Assembly (NCBI RefSeq): GCF_019733395.1
Contig: NZ_JAIHOO010000001.1
Location: forward strand, 682,001-746,000
Direction: 5' to 3'
DNA length: 64,000 nt
Source of the DNA: Lysobacter sp. BMK333-48F3
GTDB taxonomy: Bacteria; Pseudomonadota; Gammaproteobacteria; Xanthomonadales; Xanthomonadaceae
Below the pieces are notes generated by a model. It was not told the DNA's origin, searched no databases, and saw only the letters and a list, made by a program, of their open reading frames with translations. A program made the position numbers and the translations under genes. Below, piece by piece: positions 15,587 through 25,283 of this stretch (the first letter of the stretch is position 1; each line of letters opens with the position of its first letter).

Positions 15587-17278
15587 CGCGGCGATCTCCG
15601 GTTGATCCACGACGTCGTCAACATGATCGTTATAGGAATGGATAGTGCACACGGCGTTCTACTTCTATTTCGAGGTCTTATGGGGGAGTCCGGCCGCGCA
15701 GCGGCGGGCGATATCCCGCTCGCGATGCAGATCGGACGACTGGACGCAGTGCATGACCTCCCTGGAATCGGACTGCTTCGATTCGGGCAGCGGCCGACGA
15801 TGGTCGGCGACATTCGCGGTGGCCGGCGCCTCCAAGGCCGGCATGGACGTTCGGGCTGCGCCTGCCTTCCATGGCGCTGTTTCAGTTGAGCCTGCCGGCA
15901 CCGACGTGTATGGGAGATTCCTTCCCCCGTGTCGCGACCGGACCCACTGATCCGCTTTCCTCACGGCTTCCAACAACAGCTTCGGCGACAGGGGGCTCCA
16001 CCCGATTCCGGCCCCTGCGCTCGTTCGCATCGCCGATCGACTCGACGAAGCCCCGTTGCTCGCACCCTCGCCGGAGCACACTCCGGTACGCAACGCGGAA
16101 TTGAACCAACTTCCGATTGCGAGTGAGAAATCGAAACCAAGCAGCGAAAGCCTGCGTTCTACCGAAGGCGATTCGAAATGAAAAATTGATATGTGCATCG
16201 ACATGCGCATGTTCACAAGTATTTGACGTCACTGTCTTTCAGCGGACAAAGCGACACCGTGAATACGGCATCCCGCAGGACACGCGTACTCTCTGGGATT
16301 GACAACGATTACCAGACGCTACCGTTCTTTATCGGCGAACAACTTGGAACATTCGTCCAAACGCCGTCGTCGCTTTTTTCGCGAGCGAATCCCGCTCGAT
16401 TCGAGATCGGCCCCGGTAGAACCATGGTGCAAACCTGCGCCGGTCGGGCGGAAATCCTCTCGGCCTTGCGGCTGAAGTAACCGAAGATAATGCAGGCGGG
16501 TAGTCGAACCGGCAAAACGAACTGCGACTGCTATCGCACTGTCTTCGCAAAACCGCGAACCGTCGCCACGATTCGCGCGCGTCGTCGCCCGAGCGAGGTC
16601 GCGCGTTCGCGCGCTCGCGCCGACCACGAGACCGGGCAGGCAATGCGACGGGATTGACGGTGGACGGGAGTGGCTCATCACGCTTTGCAGTTTTTGCTGT
16701 TATCCATAACACTGCAAATTCTGTGCCAACCATCACGAAATTACGCCCGTCCCAGTCATAAATCTGACATAGACCGGTGAAACGTTTACATCGTCAACAC
16801 CATGTGAAGGCGCACAAAAAAACGACGCTTTTCGGCCGTCAATTGACATCGATACCTAATGTGCCAAACGCAACCGGTCGCTAATTGACCGTGCACGTCA
16901 GTATTTTGGCCGCCGCTGAGGGGCGGTAACCTCAGCCAGGATTTCGGCCCTCATCCTATTAAGCTGCTTCAGGTATCCGGCGGCAGGTTCCGATCGGGAA
17001 ATCGTGAAGCGCTCGGCCAAGGCTCGGCATCGAGTCGGAGAAAACGTGGACGAATGTGTCTTTAGCCTTGGCGGCGCGGCCGCGGTGGCGCCGGGCCGAG
17101 GCTCGGCAGCTGACTGGAAATAGGTAGACGAATGCGTCGCATACCCCGGCCAGCGGTGCTGGCAGACCGACACGGCCAGGTCTAAAAGCCGCCGGCCTCC
17201 CACCGCAGCGGCGGGCGCGCCGCAGCGGCGACGAACGGCTGCCGGCTTCTGCCAGGCGGGTGCACAGCCGCGACAAAC
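15587..17278. other. long gene-poor, lower-GC region
   Basis: About 1.7 kb with no convincing protein gene on either strand; the frames lack family resemblance and usual codon bias. 16680-16900 is distinctly AT-richer and holds a sigma-54-like promoter (16713-16728, minus). A degenerate ~47-bp direct repeat lies at 17014-17060 and 17092-17138. The region follows the 3' end of the surface-protein operon and precedes a transposase relic, which suits an integration-prone spacer or an unannotated RNA gene. Confidence 0.5.
16713..16728 (-). promoter_or_regulatory. sigma-54-like promoter with no gene behind it
   Basis: The minus strand reads TGGCACAGAATTTGCA, a full match to TGGCAC-N5-TTGCA. It points into 16.7 -> 15.65 kb, where no clear coding sequence exists. 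The nearest same-strand gene is the lone transposase domain, more than 1.1 kb downstream. It may drive a non-coding RNA or small peptide, or be a chance match in AT-rich DNA. Confidence 0.55.
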
Positions 17279-20200
17279 TCAGTCGACGGTGCAGGTCAGA
17301 GCCACCGTCACCGACGCGCCGTTGGCCAGCGCGCCCAGCGGAACGCCGCTTTCCAACTGGGCTAGGGTCAGTCCCGCCGGGCACGCCGCGCCGGTGCAAC
17401 TCGGCGGCGATGTGCAGGTCAGGCCGCTGCGGCTGCCGGGCGGGTCGGTCAGGATCGCACCGGTGACCGCGTCGGGGCCGTTGTTGGTCACCACGATGGT
17501 GTAGGTCGTGCTCGCACCGCGGATCAGCGTGTCGCCGGCCTGATCGATCTCGCCATTGGCGCCTGGCGTATTGGTCTTGGTGATGGTCAGGTCGGCCAGC
17601 GGATTGCGGGTATTGGTGAAGATGCAGGTCAGATCGTCGCCGGCCGCGACGGTCAGGCTGAACGTCGTGCCGCTGCCGCTCGGCGCCTGGCCGCCGGCCA
17701 AGGCGTTGGTGCAGGCATAGGTGGTGACATAGCTTCCGAGATTGGCGCCGGACGAACCCGTTTCCGACAACGTGTACGTCGCTCCGACCGTGGCCGGATT
17801 CAGTTGCGCTTCTTCGCTGGGGTTCGTGCCGTTGCCGGTAGTGGTCGCGCTGGCCGGGCCGCCGGGGCCGGCGATGCTCAAGGCGAACTGATCGCCGGCG
17901 ACGAAGCGTCCCAGCGGCAGCGCCTTGCGCAGGCGCAGCTGCGGTTGCTTGCTGTTGCTGAAGGTGCAGGTCAGGTCGTTGCCGTCGTCGATCACCGAGG
18001 CCGGCACGGTCATCGTCGCGGTGGTGCCGGCCGCCACTTCAGTGCCGCCGCCGGTGACGCAGGACCAGCCGGTCAACAGCCAGCCGCTCGGCACGGTTTC
18101 GCTCAGGCTCGCCGGCTGGGTCGCATCGCTGACCGCGAAGGCGCTCGAGCTGCGCGGGTTCGACACCGCCGTGTCCAGGCTCAGGCTGGCCGGCAGGCCG
18201 TTGCTGCCGCCGGAGAAGGCGAAACTGCCGGTGCCGCCGACGCTGAGCTTGGCGACGGTGATGGTCGGCTTGCGCAGATTGACGAACACGCAGCTGCCGA
18301 CCGTGCCCGGTACCGCGGTGATGTTGACCGTAGCCGTGGCCAGGTTGGTGCTGTTGGTGGTCAGGGTGCCGCTGGTCGCGCTGCAGCTGATCGAGATCAA
18401 TTGATAGCCGGCCGGAACGGTCTCGGTGATGTTGACCGTGCGGCTGACGTTGTTGGGCACGCTGAAATCGGCGTCGGCCGAACCGGTGCCGCCGCTGGTG
18501 GTCAGGCTCGGGGTCGAGATCGTCGTGCCGGAGGGGCTGTCGCTGACGGTGTAGCCGACCGAGGTATTGCCGCCGATCGCGTTCTTGACCAGGGTCAGGT
18601 CGACGTTCTTGACGTTGGTGAAGGTGCAGCTGAGGTTGGCGCCAGGCACCAGGTTGACGGTGATGTTGCCCAGCGTGGTCGCGTTGTTGGTGTAGTTGGG
18701 CGCGCCTACGGTGCTGCCGGGCGCGCCGCTGTCGGCGCAGCTGATGTTGGTCAGGGTGTAGCCGGCCGAGGTCGGTGTGTTCTCGGTGATCAGGATATCG
18801 CTGCCGACCGCGGCGTTGGCGTAGGTCTTGGACACCGACGGCACGCTGGGCGGATTGGGGTTGGGCTGGAAGGTGGTATCGCTGATCGCGCCGCTGAGCA
18901 CGAACGGGAAGGTGGCGCCGCCGCCGATCGCGGTCTTGGTGACGGTCAGCGTCGCCTGCTGGGTGTTGACGTAGGTGCAGGTCACCGTCTCGCCGGCGGC
19001 TAGGGCGACGCTGGCGACACCGGTACCGGTATTGCCCGTGCTGTTGCCGGTCGGATCGCTGCAGCTCAGGCCGGTCAGGTCCCAGCCGGTCTGTGCGGTT
19101 TCGGTGATGGTGTAACTGCCCGGCTCCAAGCCGATGAAGGTGCGCGTACTCGGCAAGGTCGCGTCGGCATCGTCGTCGAGGCTGAAGGCGCTCAGTCCGG
19201 TGCCGGTCGTGGTGAAGGCGAAATCCTGGGCGGAGTTCGGTACCGCATCCTTGACGATCACGATCGTGCCGGTCGGCGTGTCGGTGTCGGTGGCGCTGTT
19301 GTTGCCCGGCGTGGCGTCGCTGGTGCCGGCGCCGGCCGCGACGTTGGCGACATTGGCCAACGCGCCGGTCGCGCCGGCGCCGATGGTGCCGGTCACGGTG
19401 AAGGTGACGCTGCTGGAGGTGTTGCTGCTGTACGGCAGCGAGGGAATCACGATGCCGCTGCCCTGCATCAGCGCTGCGGTGGTGTTGGCCACGCTCGGGC
19501 AGACGCCGCCGCCGGCCGGGCTGCCGCAAGTCACCGAACTCACCGTGAAGTTGGCGATCGCCGGATCGGTGAACACCGCATTGGCGGCGCCGAACGGGCC
19601 GGCGTTGGTGACCACGATGGTGTAAGTGCGCGCAGCACCCGGGGTATAACTGTCGTTGGCCTGGTCGGTCGGCCCCGAGGCGGGCGTATTGGTTTTGGTG
19701 ATCTGCAGGTCGGCGCCGAAGGTGATGTTGGCGGTCGGGCAGTTGGCCCCGTCGTTCGAGGTCGAACTCGGCGCCGCCGAGATCAGTGTCACCGCACCGG
19801 TCGCCAGGTCGATCTTGTAGAACCCGCCGTTGTTCCAGACGCCGTAGAGACCGTTCGGGGCGCCGAACAGGGCGCCGATGTACGCCCCTGCCGTCGTGGT
19901 GTTGGGCGCTCCGATGTTGGTCACCGCACCGGTCGTCTGATTGATCGACACCAACTGACCGTTCTGCTCCACGCCGTAGAACAGGCCATTGACGAACGCG
20001 AGATCCGCCACATTTATCGATCGACTCAAGTTGATTAGCGTAGCCGTCTTCGCAACCGTATTGATCGCGTACATCTGCGTAGCCGGCAGCGGCAGCACGT
20101 ATAACGTGTTGCCGGCGGTATTGAACGCACCGCTGAAGTAAGTCTGAACCGGCAGTCCACTGACCGTTCCGATAATGTCCACGCTGCCATCGGCAGCGAT

Positions 20201-21817
20201 CCGCAGCAGCTGATTGCTGGCGACCGCCATGGCGTACATGTAATTGTCGGTCGGGTTGTAGCCGAGCGCGTTGTAGTTCGTCGCGCTTGCCGGCCCCACT
20301 GGCGTGTAGGTAAACGGATTGCTGGCCGTGCTGATGAGCGTCATCTGCGTCGGCGTGTTCTGCGCCACCCACATCCGCGAATCGCAGGTGCCGAAGCTCG
20401 GCGGTTCCTGAAACACCAGCGGCCCGCTGGCGGTGTCGTTGCCGGTGTTGTAATCGTTGTTGGTCGCGTCCGCGTCGCCGTCGGGCACGCTGCGGCCGAG
20501 CGCGGCATTGACGGTGTACGTGCCGCCCAGCGTCGGCGAATTGACCGTAACCGGGATGGTGAAGCTGACCGTGCCGCCGTTGCCGCCGGGCGATGCCGAG
20601 CCGGCCAGCGGGGTCGGATTGAGCGCGCAGGTCACCACTGTGTTGGCGCCGTTGGCGGTGCAGTTGGCCGGCAGGGTGCCGGCGGTCCAGCCGGCGGGCA
20701 GGGTCGCGACCACGGTGAAGCCATCGTTATTGTCGGTGGCGCCGGGGCCGACGTTGGTCGCGGTCAGGACGATGTTCTGCAGTTGGCCGTAGTTGCCGTA
20801 GGCCGTGCCGGGCGTCGACAGCGACACCGCAATGTCGGGCAAGCCGTTGACCACCAACGGGCAGGCCAAATCCTGTTCGTCGCTGCGGGTGGCGTTGGTG
20901 CAGCTCGTGGTCACCACGTAGGTGTTGGCGGCGATGCCGGCCGGGGCGATCGGGGTGGCCGAGTAGCCGGCGCCGGGAATCACGTACAGCTCGTTCGCGC
21001 TCTCGAACTGGGTGACGTCGTTGGTCCCGCTCGGACGCGGCGTGCGGATCGCCATGTTGCCGCTGGTGTGGGTCAGCTGCGCGTTCCAGCCGGCGCCGCC
21101 GAGGGTCGTGGTCCAGGCGAAGTCGGTGAAATTGAGTGCGGCGGAAAAACGCGCTTGGACAAACTGACCGCAGCGAATCTGGATGCCGTCGTAGCCTTCG
21201 CCGCCACCGTGCGCCAGCCACCCGGTCACGACCACGTCGTCGGAGCTGGCGCAGAAAGGGCCGCGAAATATATGCGTCGCCACGGAATTTTCCAGAACGC
21301 CCAACTGCTGGGTGACGGCGCCAGCCGTCGACCGCTTCACCCAATCGTTTGCATTCAACGTCGCAACATAACAGTCGTGCCGGATGGCGCTCGCCCAAGG
21401 GTCGGTACCCGGCGCCAAACGATCCCATCCTCCCGCGCGCCCTACCAACTGCCCCGCTGCACAGTCGTTCTGCGCCTGAGTACCCGGCTGGTCGTAGGTG
21501 GTGAAATCGGTCAATGACGCATCGTTAGTCACGGTAGCCGTAACGCCGTTGCTGCTGATCGACGCGCAACGGACGTCGTAGTTCGTCGTCATGCCGTCGG
21601 CGCTGTTCGGAGCCGCGAAAGCGCGATCCGTATGCTGTCCGCCGACGACGAACTTGTTCGCGGCGCAGTTGTGGATGGTCGTGCCGGTACGCGCGACGCC
21701 TATGATCCCCGATCCGTCCGTCGCGACATTGCCGATGCCGATGCCCTGCTGCGCGACCGCCCCGCCGCTGGCCAGCCCCAAGCAAAGCAGCAAAGGCGCG
21801 CTCGTGTACTTTTTCAT
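17279..21817 (-). CDS. giant secreted DUF11-repeat surface protein
   Basis: 1512 residues from the Met at 21817, which has the ribosome site AAGGGGA; the Met at 21832 is an alternative. A signal peptide (~1-23, 'GGAVAQQ') is followed by an N-terminal region of ~300 residues with several Cys. Next come a DUF11 domain (roughly 325-460), a DUF6923-like propeller segment starting 'FGTCDSRMW' (about 470-690), another DUF11 domain, and several prealbumin/SpaA-like modules ('TIVIVKDAVPNSAQDF' onward). The shared C-terminal module (last ~215 residues) ends '..VALTCTVD'. DUF11 modules are Ig-like and typical of extended cell-surface or filament proteins. It is the last gene of the surface operon, 45 bp after the preceding stop. 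No anchor domain of its own is visible. Confidence 0.85.
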   Translation of the reverse strand: MKKYTSAPLLLCLGLASGGAVAQQGIGIGNVATDGSGIIGVARTGTTIHNCAANKFVVGGQHTDRAFAAPNSADGMTTNYDVRCASISSNGVTATVTNDASLTDFTTYDQPGTQAQNDCAAGQLVGRAGGWDRLAPGTDPWASAIRHDCYVATLNANDWVKRSTAGAVTQQLGVLENSVATHIFRGPFCASSDDVVVTGWLAHGGGEGYDGIQIRCGQFVQARFSAALNFTDFAWTTTLGGAGWNAQLTHTSGNMAIRTPRPSGTNDVTQFESANELYVIPGAGYSATPIAPAGIAANTYVVTTSCTNATRSDEQDLACPLVVNGLPDIAVSLSTPGTAYGNYGQLQNIVLTATNVGPGATDNNDGFTVVATLPAGWTAGTLPANCTANGANTVVTCALNPTPLAGSASPGGNGGTVSFTIPVTVNSPTLGGTYTVNAALGRSVPDGDADATNNDYNTGNDTASGPLVFQEPPSFGTCDSRMWVAQNTPTQMTLISTASNPFTYTPVGPASATNYNALGYNPTDNYMYAMAVASNQLLRIAADGSVDIIGTVSGLPVQTYFSGAFNTAGNTLYVLPLPATQMYAINTVAKTATLINLSRSINVADLAFVNGLFYGVEQNGQLVSINQTTGAVTNIGAPNTTTAGAYIGALFGAPNGLYGVWNNGGFYKIDLATGAVTLISAAPSSTSNDGANCPTANITFGADLQITKTNTPASGPTDQANDSYTPGAARTYTIVVTNAGPFGAANAVFTDPAIANFTVSSVTCGSPAGGGVCPSVANTTAALMQGSGIVIPSLPYSSNTSSSVTFTVTGTIGAGATGALANVANVAAGAGTSDATPGNNSATDTDTPTGTIVIVKDAVPNSAQDFAFTTTGTGLSAFSLDDDADATLPSTRTFIGLEPGSYTITETAQTGWDLTGLSCSDPTGNSTGNTGTGVASVALAAGETVTCTYVNTQQATLTVTKTAIGGGATFPFVLSGAISDTTFQPNPNPPSVPSVSKTYANAAVGSDILITENTPTSAGYTLTNISCADSGAPGSTVGAPNYTNNATTLGNITVNLVPGANLSCTFTNVKNVDLTLVKNAIGGNTSVGYTVSDSPSGTTISTPSLTTSGGTGSADADFSVPNNVSRTVNITETVPAGYQLISISCSATSGTLTTNSTNLATATVNITAVPGTVGSCVFVNLRKPTITVAKLSVGGTGSFAFSGGSNGLPASLSLDTAVSNPRSSSAFAVSDATQPASLSETVPSGWLLTGWSCVTGGGTEVAAGTTATMTVPASVIDDGNDLTCTFSNSKQPQLRLRKALPLGRFVAGDQFALSIAGPGGPASATTTGNGTNPSEEAQLNPATVGATYTLSETGSSGANLGSYVTTYACTNALAGGQAPSGSGTTFSLTVAAGDDLTCIFTNTRNPLADLTITKTNTPGANGEIDQAGDTLIRGASTTYTIVVTNNGPDAVTGAILTDPPGSRSGLTCTSPPSCTGAACPAGLTLAQLESGVPLGALANGASVTVALTCTVD

Positions 21818-21862
21818 ACCGGTCCCCTTCATTCGATGGCCGCTTTCGCCTACCTATGGCCA

Positions 21863-24800
21863 TCAGTTCGTAACGCACGACAAAGTCACGGTGATCGACG
21901 ATCCGTTGGCCAACGTGCCCAAGGGAACGCCGGCTTCCAATTGCGCCAAGGTCAATCCGGCCGGGCAGGCCGCGCCGGTACAGGTCGGCGGCGCGGTGCA
22001 GCTGAGGCTTTGACGGCTTCCCGGCGGGTCGGTGAGGATCGCGCCGGCCACCGCATCGGGGCCGTTGTTGGTGACCACGATGGTGTAGGTCGTGCTCGCG
22101 CCTCGGGTCAGGGTGTCGCCGGCCTGATCGTTCGGCCCCGAACCGGGCGTATTGGTCTTGCTGATCGACAGGTCGGCGATCGGATTACGGGTGTTGCTGA
22201 AGGTGCAGGTCAGGTCGTCGCCGGCCGCGGCGGTGAGGCTGAAGCTCGCGCCGCTGCCGCTAGGCGTCTGGCCGCCCGCCAGAGCGTTGGCGCAGGCATA
22301 GGCAGCAACGTAATTGGCGAGATTGGCGCCTGCAGCGCCGGCTTCGGCGAAGCTGTAGACCGCGCCGATCGCCCCGGAACCCAAGGTCGCCACGCCGGTC
22401 GCGGTGCTGCCGCTGCCGGCGGTAGTGACGGTCGCCGGACCGCCGCTGCCGGCGATGCTCAGATCGAACTGGTCCGTCGCCACGAAGCGGCCCAACGGCA
22501 ACGCTTTCTGCAGACGCAGGATCGGCTGTCGGCCATTGGTGTAGGTGCAGGTCACCGTTTCGCCCGAGTCGATGTCGATCGTCGCCAGCCTATTGGCCAG
22601 ATCGACGGCGGTTCCGTTGTCGGGATCGGTGCAGCTCAACGCGGTCAAGCTCCAGCCGACGGTAACCGCCTCTGTCACCGTATAGCTGCCCGGCTCCAGT
22701 CCGGTGAAAGTACGGGTGTTCGACAGAGTGCCGTCGGCATCGTCGTCCAGGCTGAAGGCGCTCAGGCCGGTGCCGGCGGTGGTGAAAGCGAAGTCCTGGG
22801 CGTCGTTGGGCACCGCATCTTTGACGATCACCACAGTGCCAGCCGGCGTATCGTTGTCGGTGGCGCTGTTGTTGCCGGGCGTGGCATCGCTGGTTCCGGC
22901 CCCCGCCGCGACATTGGCGACATTGCTCAGCGCGCCGCTCGCACCGGCAGCGATGGTCCCGGTCACGGTGAAGGTAACGCTGCTGGAGGTGTTGCTGCTG
23001 TAAGGCAGCGACGGAATCACGATGCCGCTGCCCTGCATCAGCGCCACAGTCGTGTTGGCCACGCTCGGGCAGACGCCGCCGCCGGTCGTGCCGCCGCAGG
23101 TCACCGAACTCACCGTGAAGTTGGCGATCGCCGGATCGGTGAAAACCGCATTGGCGGCCCCGAACGGGCCGGCGTTGGTGACCACGACGGTGTAGGTCCG
23201 CGCCGTGCCCGGGGTATAGCTGTCGCTGGCCAGATCGTTCGGTCCGGAGGCCGGAGTATTGGTCTTGGTGATCTGCAGGTCGGCGCCGAAGGTGATGTTG
23301 GCGGTGGGGCAGTTGGAACCGTCGTTCGCTTGCGACCCCGGCGCACCGCTGATCAGGGTAGCGGCGCCCGTGATCAGATCGAACTTGTAGAACCCGTTTG
23401 GCGGATTGTTGCCCGAGCCGTACAGGCCGTTCGGTGCGCCGTAGATCGCGCCGAAGAAGCCGGCCGGCAGCCCGTTCGGCGCGCCGATGTTGGTCACCGC
23501 GCCGGTGGCGGGGTTGACCGACACCAGTTGGCCGCCGTTGGTAACGCCGTAGAGCAAGCCGCCGACCCAAGCCCAGTCGGCGATGTTGATCGCTGCGCTC
23601 AAGGCGACGGGCGTCGCGGTCAACGTGGTCACGTTGATCGCGTACATGGCCGTGCCCGCAGCCGTATTGTCCTTGACGTAAAGAATACTGCCGGCGGTGC
23701 CGAATGCGCCGGTGATATAGACCGCCGAGGGCAAGCCGGTCACCGCGCCTACGGGCTGGGCGGAGCCGTCCGCTCCGATCCGTACCAAGGTATTGCCGGC
23801 CGGATTGGTGATCAGACCATACTGGTAATTGTCTGTGGTGTTGTAGCCGACCGCATTGTAGGTGGAGCTTGCGATGCCGATCGGATTGAACGTCAACGGA
23901 TTGGCGTTGGTGTCGATCTGGTACAGCGTGGTCGGCGTGGTGCCGTTGGGCGCCTGTTCCAGCCACAGCCGCGAGTCGCAGGTGCCAAAACTGGGTTGGG
24001 CGATCACGGTCAGGCTGGCATTGGGCGCGAGCACGAGGTTGCCGATGGTGCTGCTGGCGTTGCTTGCGGTATTGGTATAAGTACCGCCTGCCGAGGCGGT
24101 GACGCTAACGGTCAGAGTGCAGCTGGCATTGACCGGCACCGTGAACCCGCTGATGCGGACGCCGGTATCGCCGGCGCCGAGCGTTCCGCCGCCGGCATCC
24201 TGGAACACCGCGCCGGCGCAGGTGCCGGAGACGGTCGCATTGGCGATGGTCAGGCCGGCGGGGAAGGTATCGGTGAAGTCCAACGGGCTCAGCGCGGTGG
24301 CGGTAGCGGCATTGGTGCCGTTGGTCGCGTTGGTGTTGTCGATGGTGAAGGTCAGCGTGGTGGTATTGCCCGACAGGATCGAGGCCGCGCCGAAGGCCTT
24401 GGTAAGCCGGGCGAGTTGGAACGACACCGACCAGGCCCAGCCGTCGCTGAAATTGGTCGCCAAGGTTCCCGGCGTCGCGTTGACCGCGCTCCAGTTCTGG
24501 ACCGGACCGCCGCCGAAGCGAAAGCTTCCGCAGGCGCCGTTCGGGTTGGTGACGTTGTCGTTGGCCTCGCAACCGGTATTGATCGCCTGTTGAACGGTCG
24601 AATTGAAGGTCGTTGGCAGTGTCGCCCCGGTGACCTCCATTTCGTTGTTCTTGGCCATCTGTACCGGCGTAATGGCTCCGCCGGTGGTCGTGGTTCCGGA
24701 TACCAGGTAGTTGGAGGAATCCAGGTTGACCAGGTGCAGGATCGGCGCGATGACCGGCTTATTGAAACTGAAGGCGTGTCCAACCGAAGTCGCGACCGGC

Positions 24801-25147
24801 GGAGTTCCGATGATGCATTGGGCGACCGATACGCTGCCCGCGGGCGGGTCGGGATCCAAGAAGGCGAGCACATTCGTCCCGGACAGGATCCCAGCGGCAG
24901 ACGCATACGTTCCGCCGCACGACACTGGGGTGTTGGCCGTTGCCGTCTTGGTGTAAGTCGCGGTCACCCCGTTGCCGAAGGTCAGCGACATCGCATCGCC
25001 GTTGTTCGTGGTGCTCCCCGTGGCTGTGGTCATCCACTGATCGGCCGACGCATCGGGGGCGAACCCGACGGCGGCGACCAGAATCAAAATCGTCAGGCCA
25101 TGGCTACGCCCGCGCCGCCCCACCGTCGTCAGGACCCGAGCTTTCAT
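21863..25147 (-). CDS. secreted DUF11-repeat surface protein with DUF6923-like segment
   Basis: 1094 residues from the ATG at 25147 (GAGGTGA ribosome site). The signal peptide ends near 'APDASADQ' (~residue 34). An N-terminal beta-rich domain (~35-290) is followed by a DUF11-like domain, a DUF6923-like segment beginning 'FGTCDSRLWLEQ', a DUF11 domain ('ADLQITKTNTPASGPNDLAS'), a prealbumin-like module ('TVVIVKDAVPNDAQDF') and the shared C-terminal module ending '..TVTLSCVTN'. From the DUF6923 segment on, it closely parallels the downstream 1512-residue protein, so the two are duplicates with different N-termini. It is probably part of an extracellular structure or adhesin. Confidence 0.86.
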   Translation of the reverse strand: MKARVLTTVGRRGRSHGLTILILVAAVGFAPDASADQWMTTATGSTTNNGDAMSLTFGNGVTATYTKTATANTPVSCGGTYASAAGILSGTNVLAFLDPDPPAGSVSVAQCIIGTPPVATSVGHAFSFNKPVIAPILHLVNLDSSNYLVSGTTTTGGAITPVQMAKNNEMEVTGATLPTTFNSTVQQAINTGCEANDNVTNPNGACGSFRFGGGPVQNWSAVNATPGTLATNFSDGWAWSVSFQLARLTKAFGAASILSGNTTTLTFTIDNTNATNGTNAATATALSPLDFTDTFPAGLTIANATVSGTCAGAVFQDAGGGTLGAGDTGVRISGFTVPVNASCTLTVSVTASAGGTYTNTASNASSTIGNLVLAPNASLTVIAQPSFGTCDSRLWLEQAPNGTTPTTLYQIDTNANPLTFNPIGIASSTYNAVGYNTTDNYQYGLITNPAGNTLVRIGADGSAQPVGAVTGLPSAVYITGAFGTAGSILYVKDNTAAGTAMYAINVTTLTATPVALSAAINIADWAWVGGLLYGVTNGGQLVSVNPATGAVTNIGAPNGLPAGFFGAIYGAPNGLYGSGNNPPNGFYKFDLITGAATLISGAPGSQANDGSNCPTANITFGADLQITKTNTPASGPNDLASDSYTPGTARTYTVVVTNAGPFGAANAVFTDPAIANFTVSSVTCGGTTGGGVCPSVANTTVALMQGSGIVIPSLPYSSNTSSSVTFTVTGTIAAGASGALSNVANVAAGAGTSDATPGNNSATDNDTPAGTVVIVKDAVPNDAQDFAFTTAGTGLSAFSLDDDADGTLSNTRTFTGLEPGSYTVTEAVTVGWSLTALSCTDPDNGTAVDLANRLATIDIDSGETVTCTYTNGRQPILRLQKALPLGRFVATDQFDLSIAGSGGPATVTTAGSGSTATGVATLGSGAIGAVYSFAEAGAAGANLANYVAAYACANALAGGQTPSGSGASFSLTAAAGDDLTCTFSNTRNPIADLSISKTNTPGSGPNDQAGDTLTRGASTTYTIVVTNNGPDAVAGAILTDPPGSRQSLSCTAPPTCTGAACPAGLTLAQLEAGVPLGTLANGSSITVTLSCVTN

Positions 25148-25283
25148 CGATGTCACCTCAAAAGAAGCAGAACCACCTCGATCTCGCATTGGCCGAGGCT
25201 TTAGTGTCCGGCTATGCGCAGAACCGCCGCTTCAGCGCATGTCGGCTATATCTTGCGAAACTCGCCGCGCCGCTCCCTGCGCA

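Noticed and set aside
15665..16736. Several 100-180-codon frames in the gene-poor region
   Set aside because: Low codon bias, no ribosome sites, no family resemblance, and overlapping alternatives on both strands.
21632..25204. 1190-codon plus-strand frame across the DUF11 genes
   Set aside because: Antisense shadow of two minus-strand genes with clear signal peptides and domains; its residues (Arg/Gly/Ala/Val only) show no protein-like pattern.
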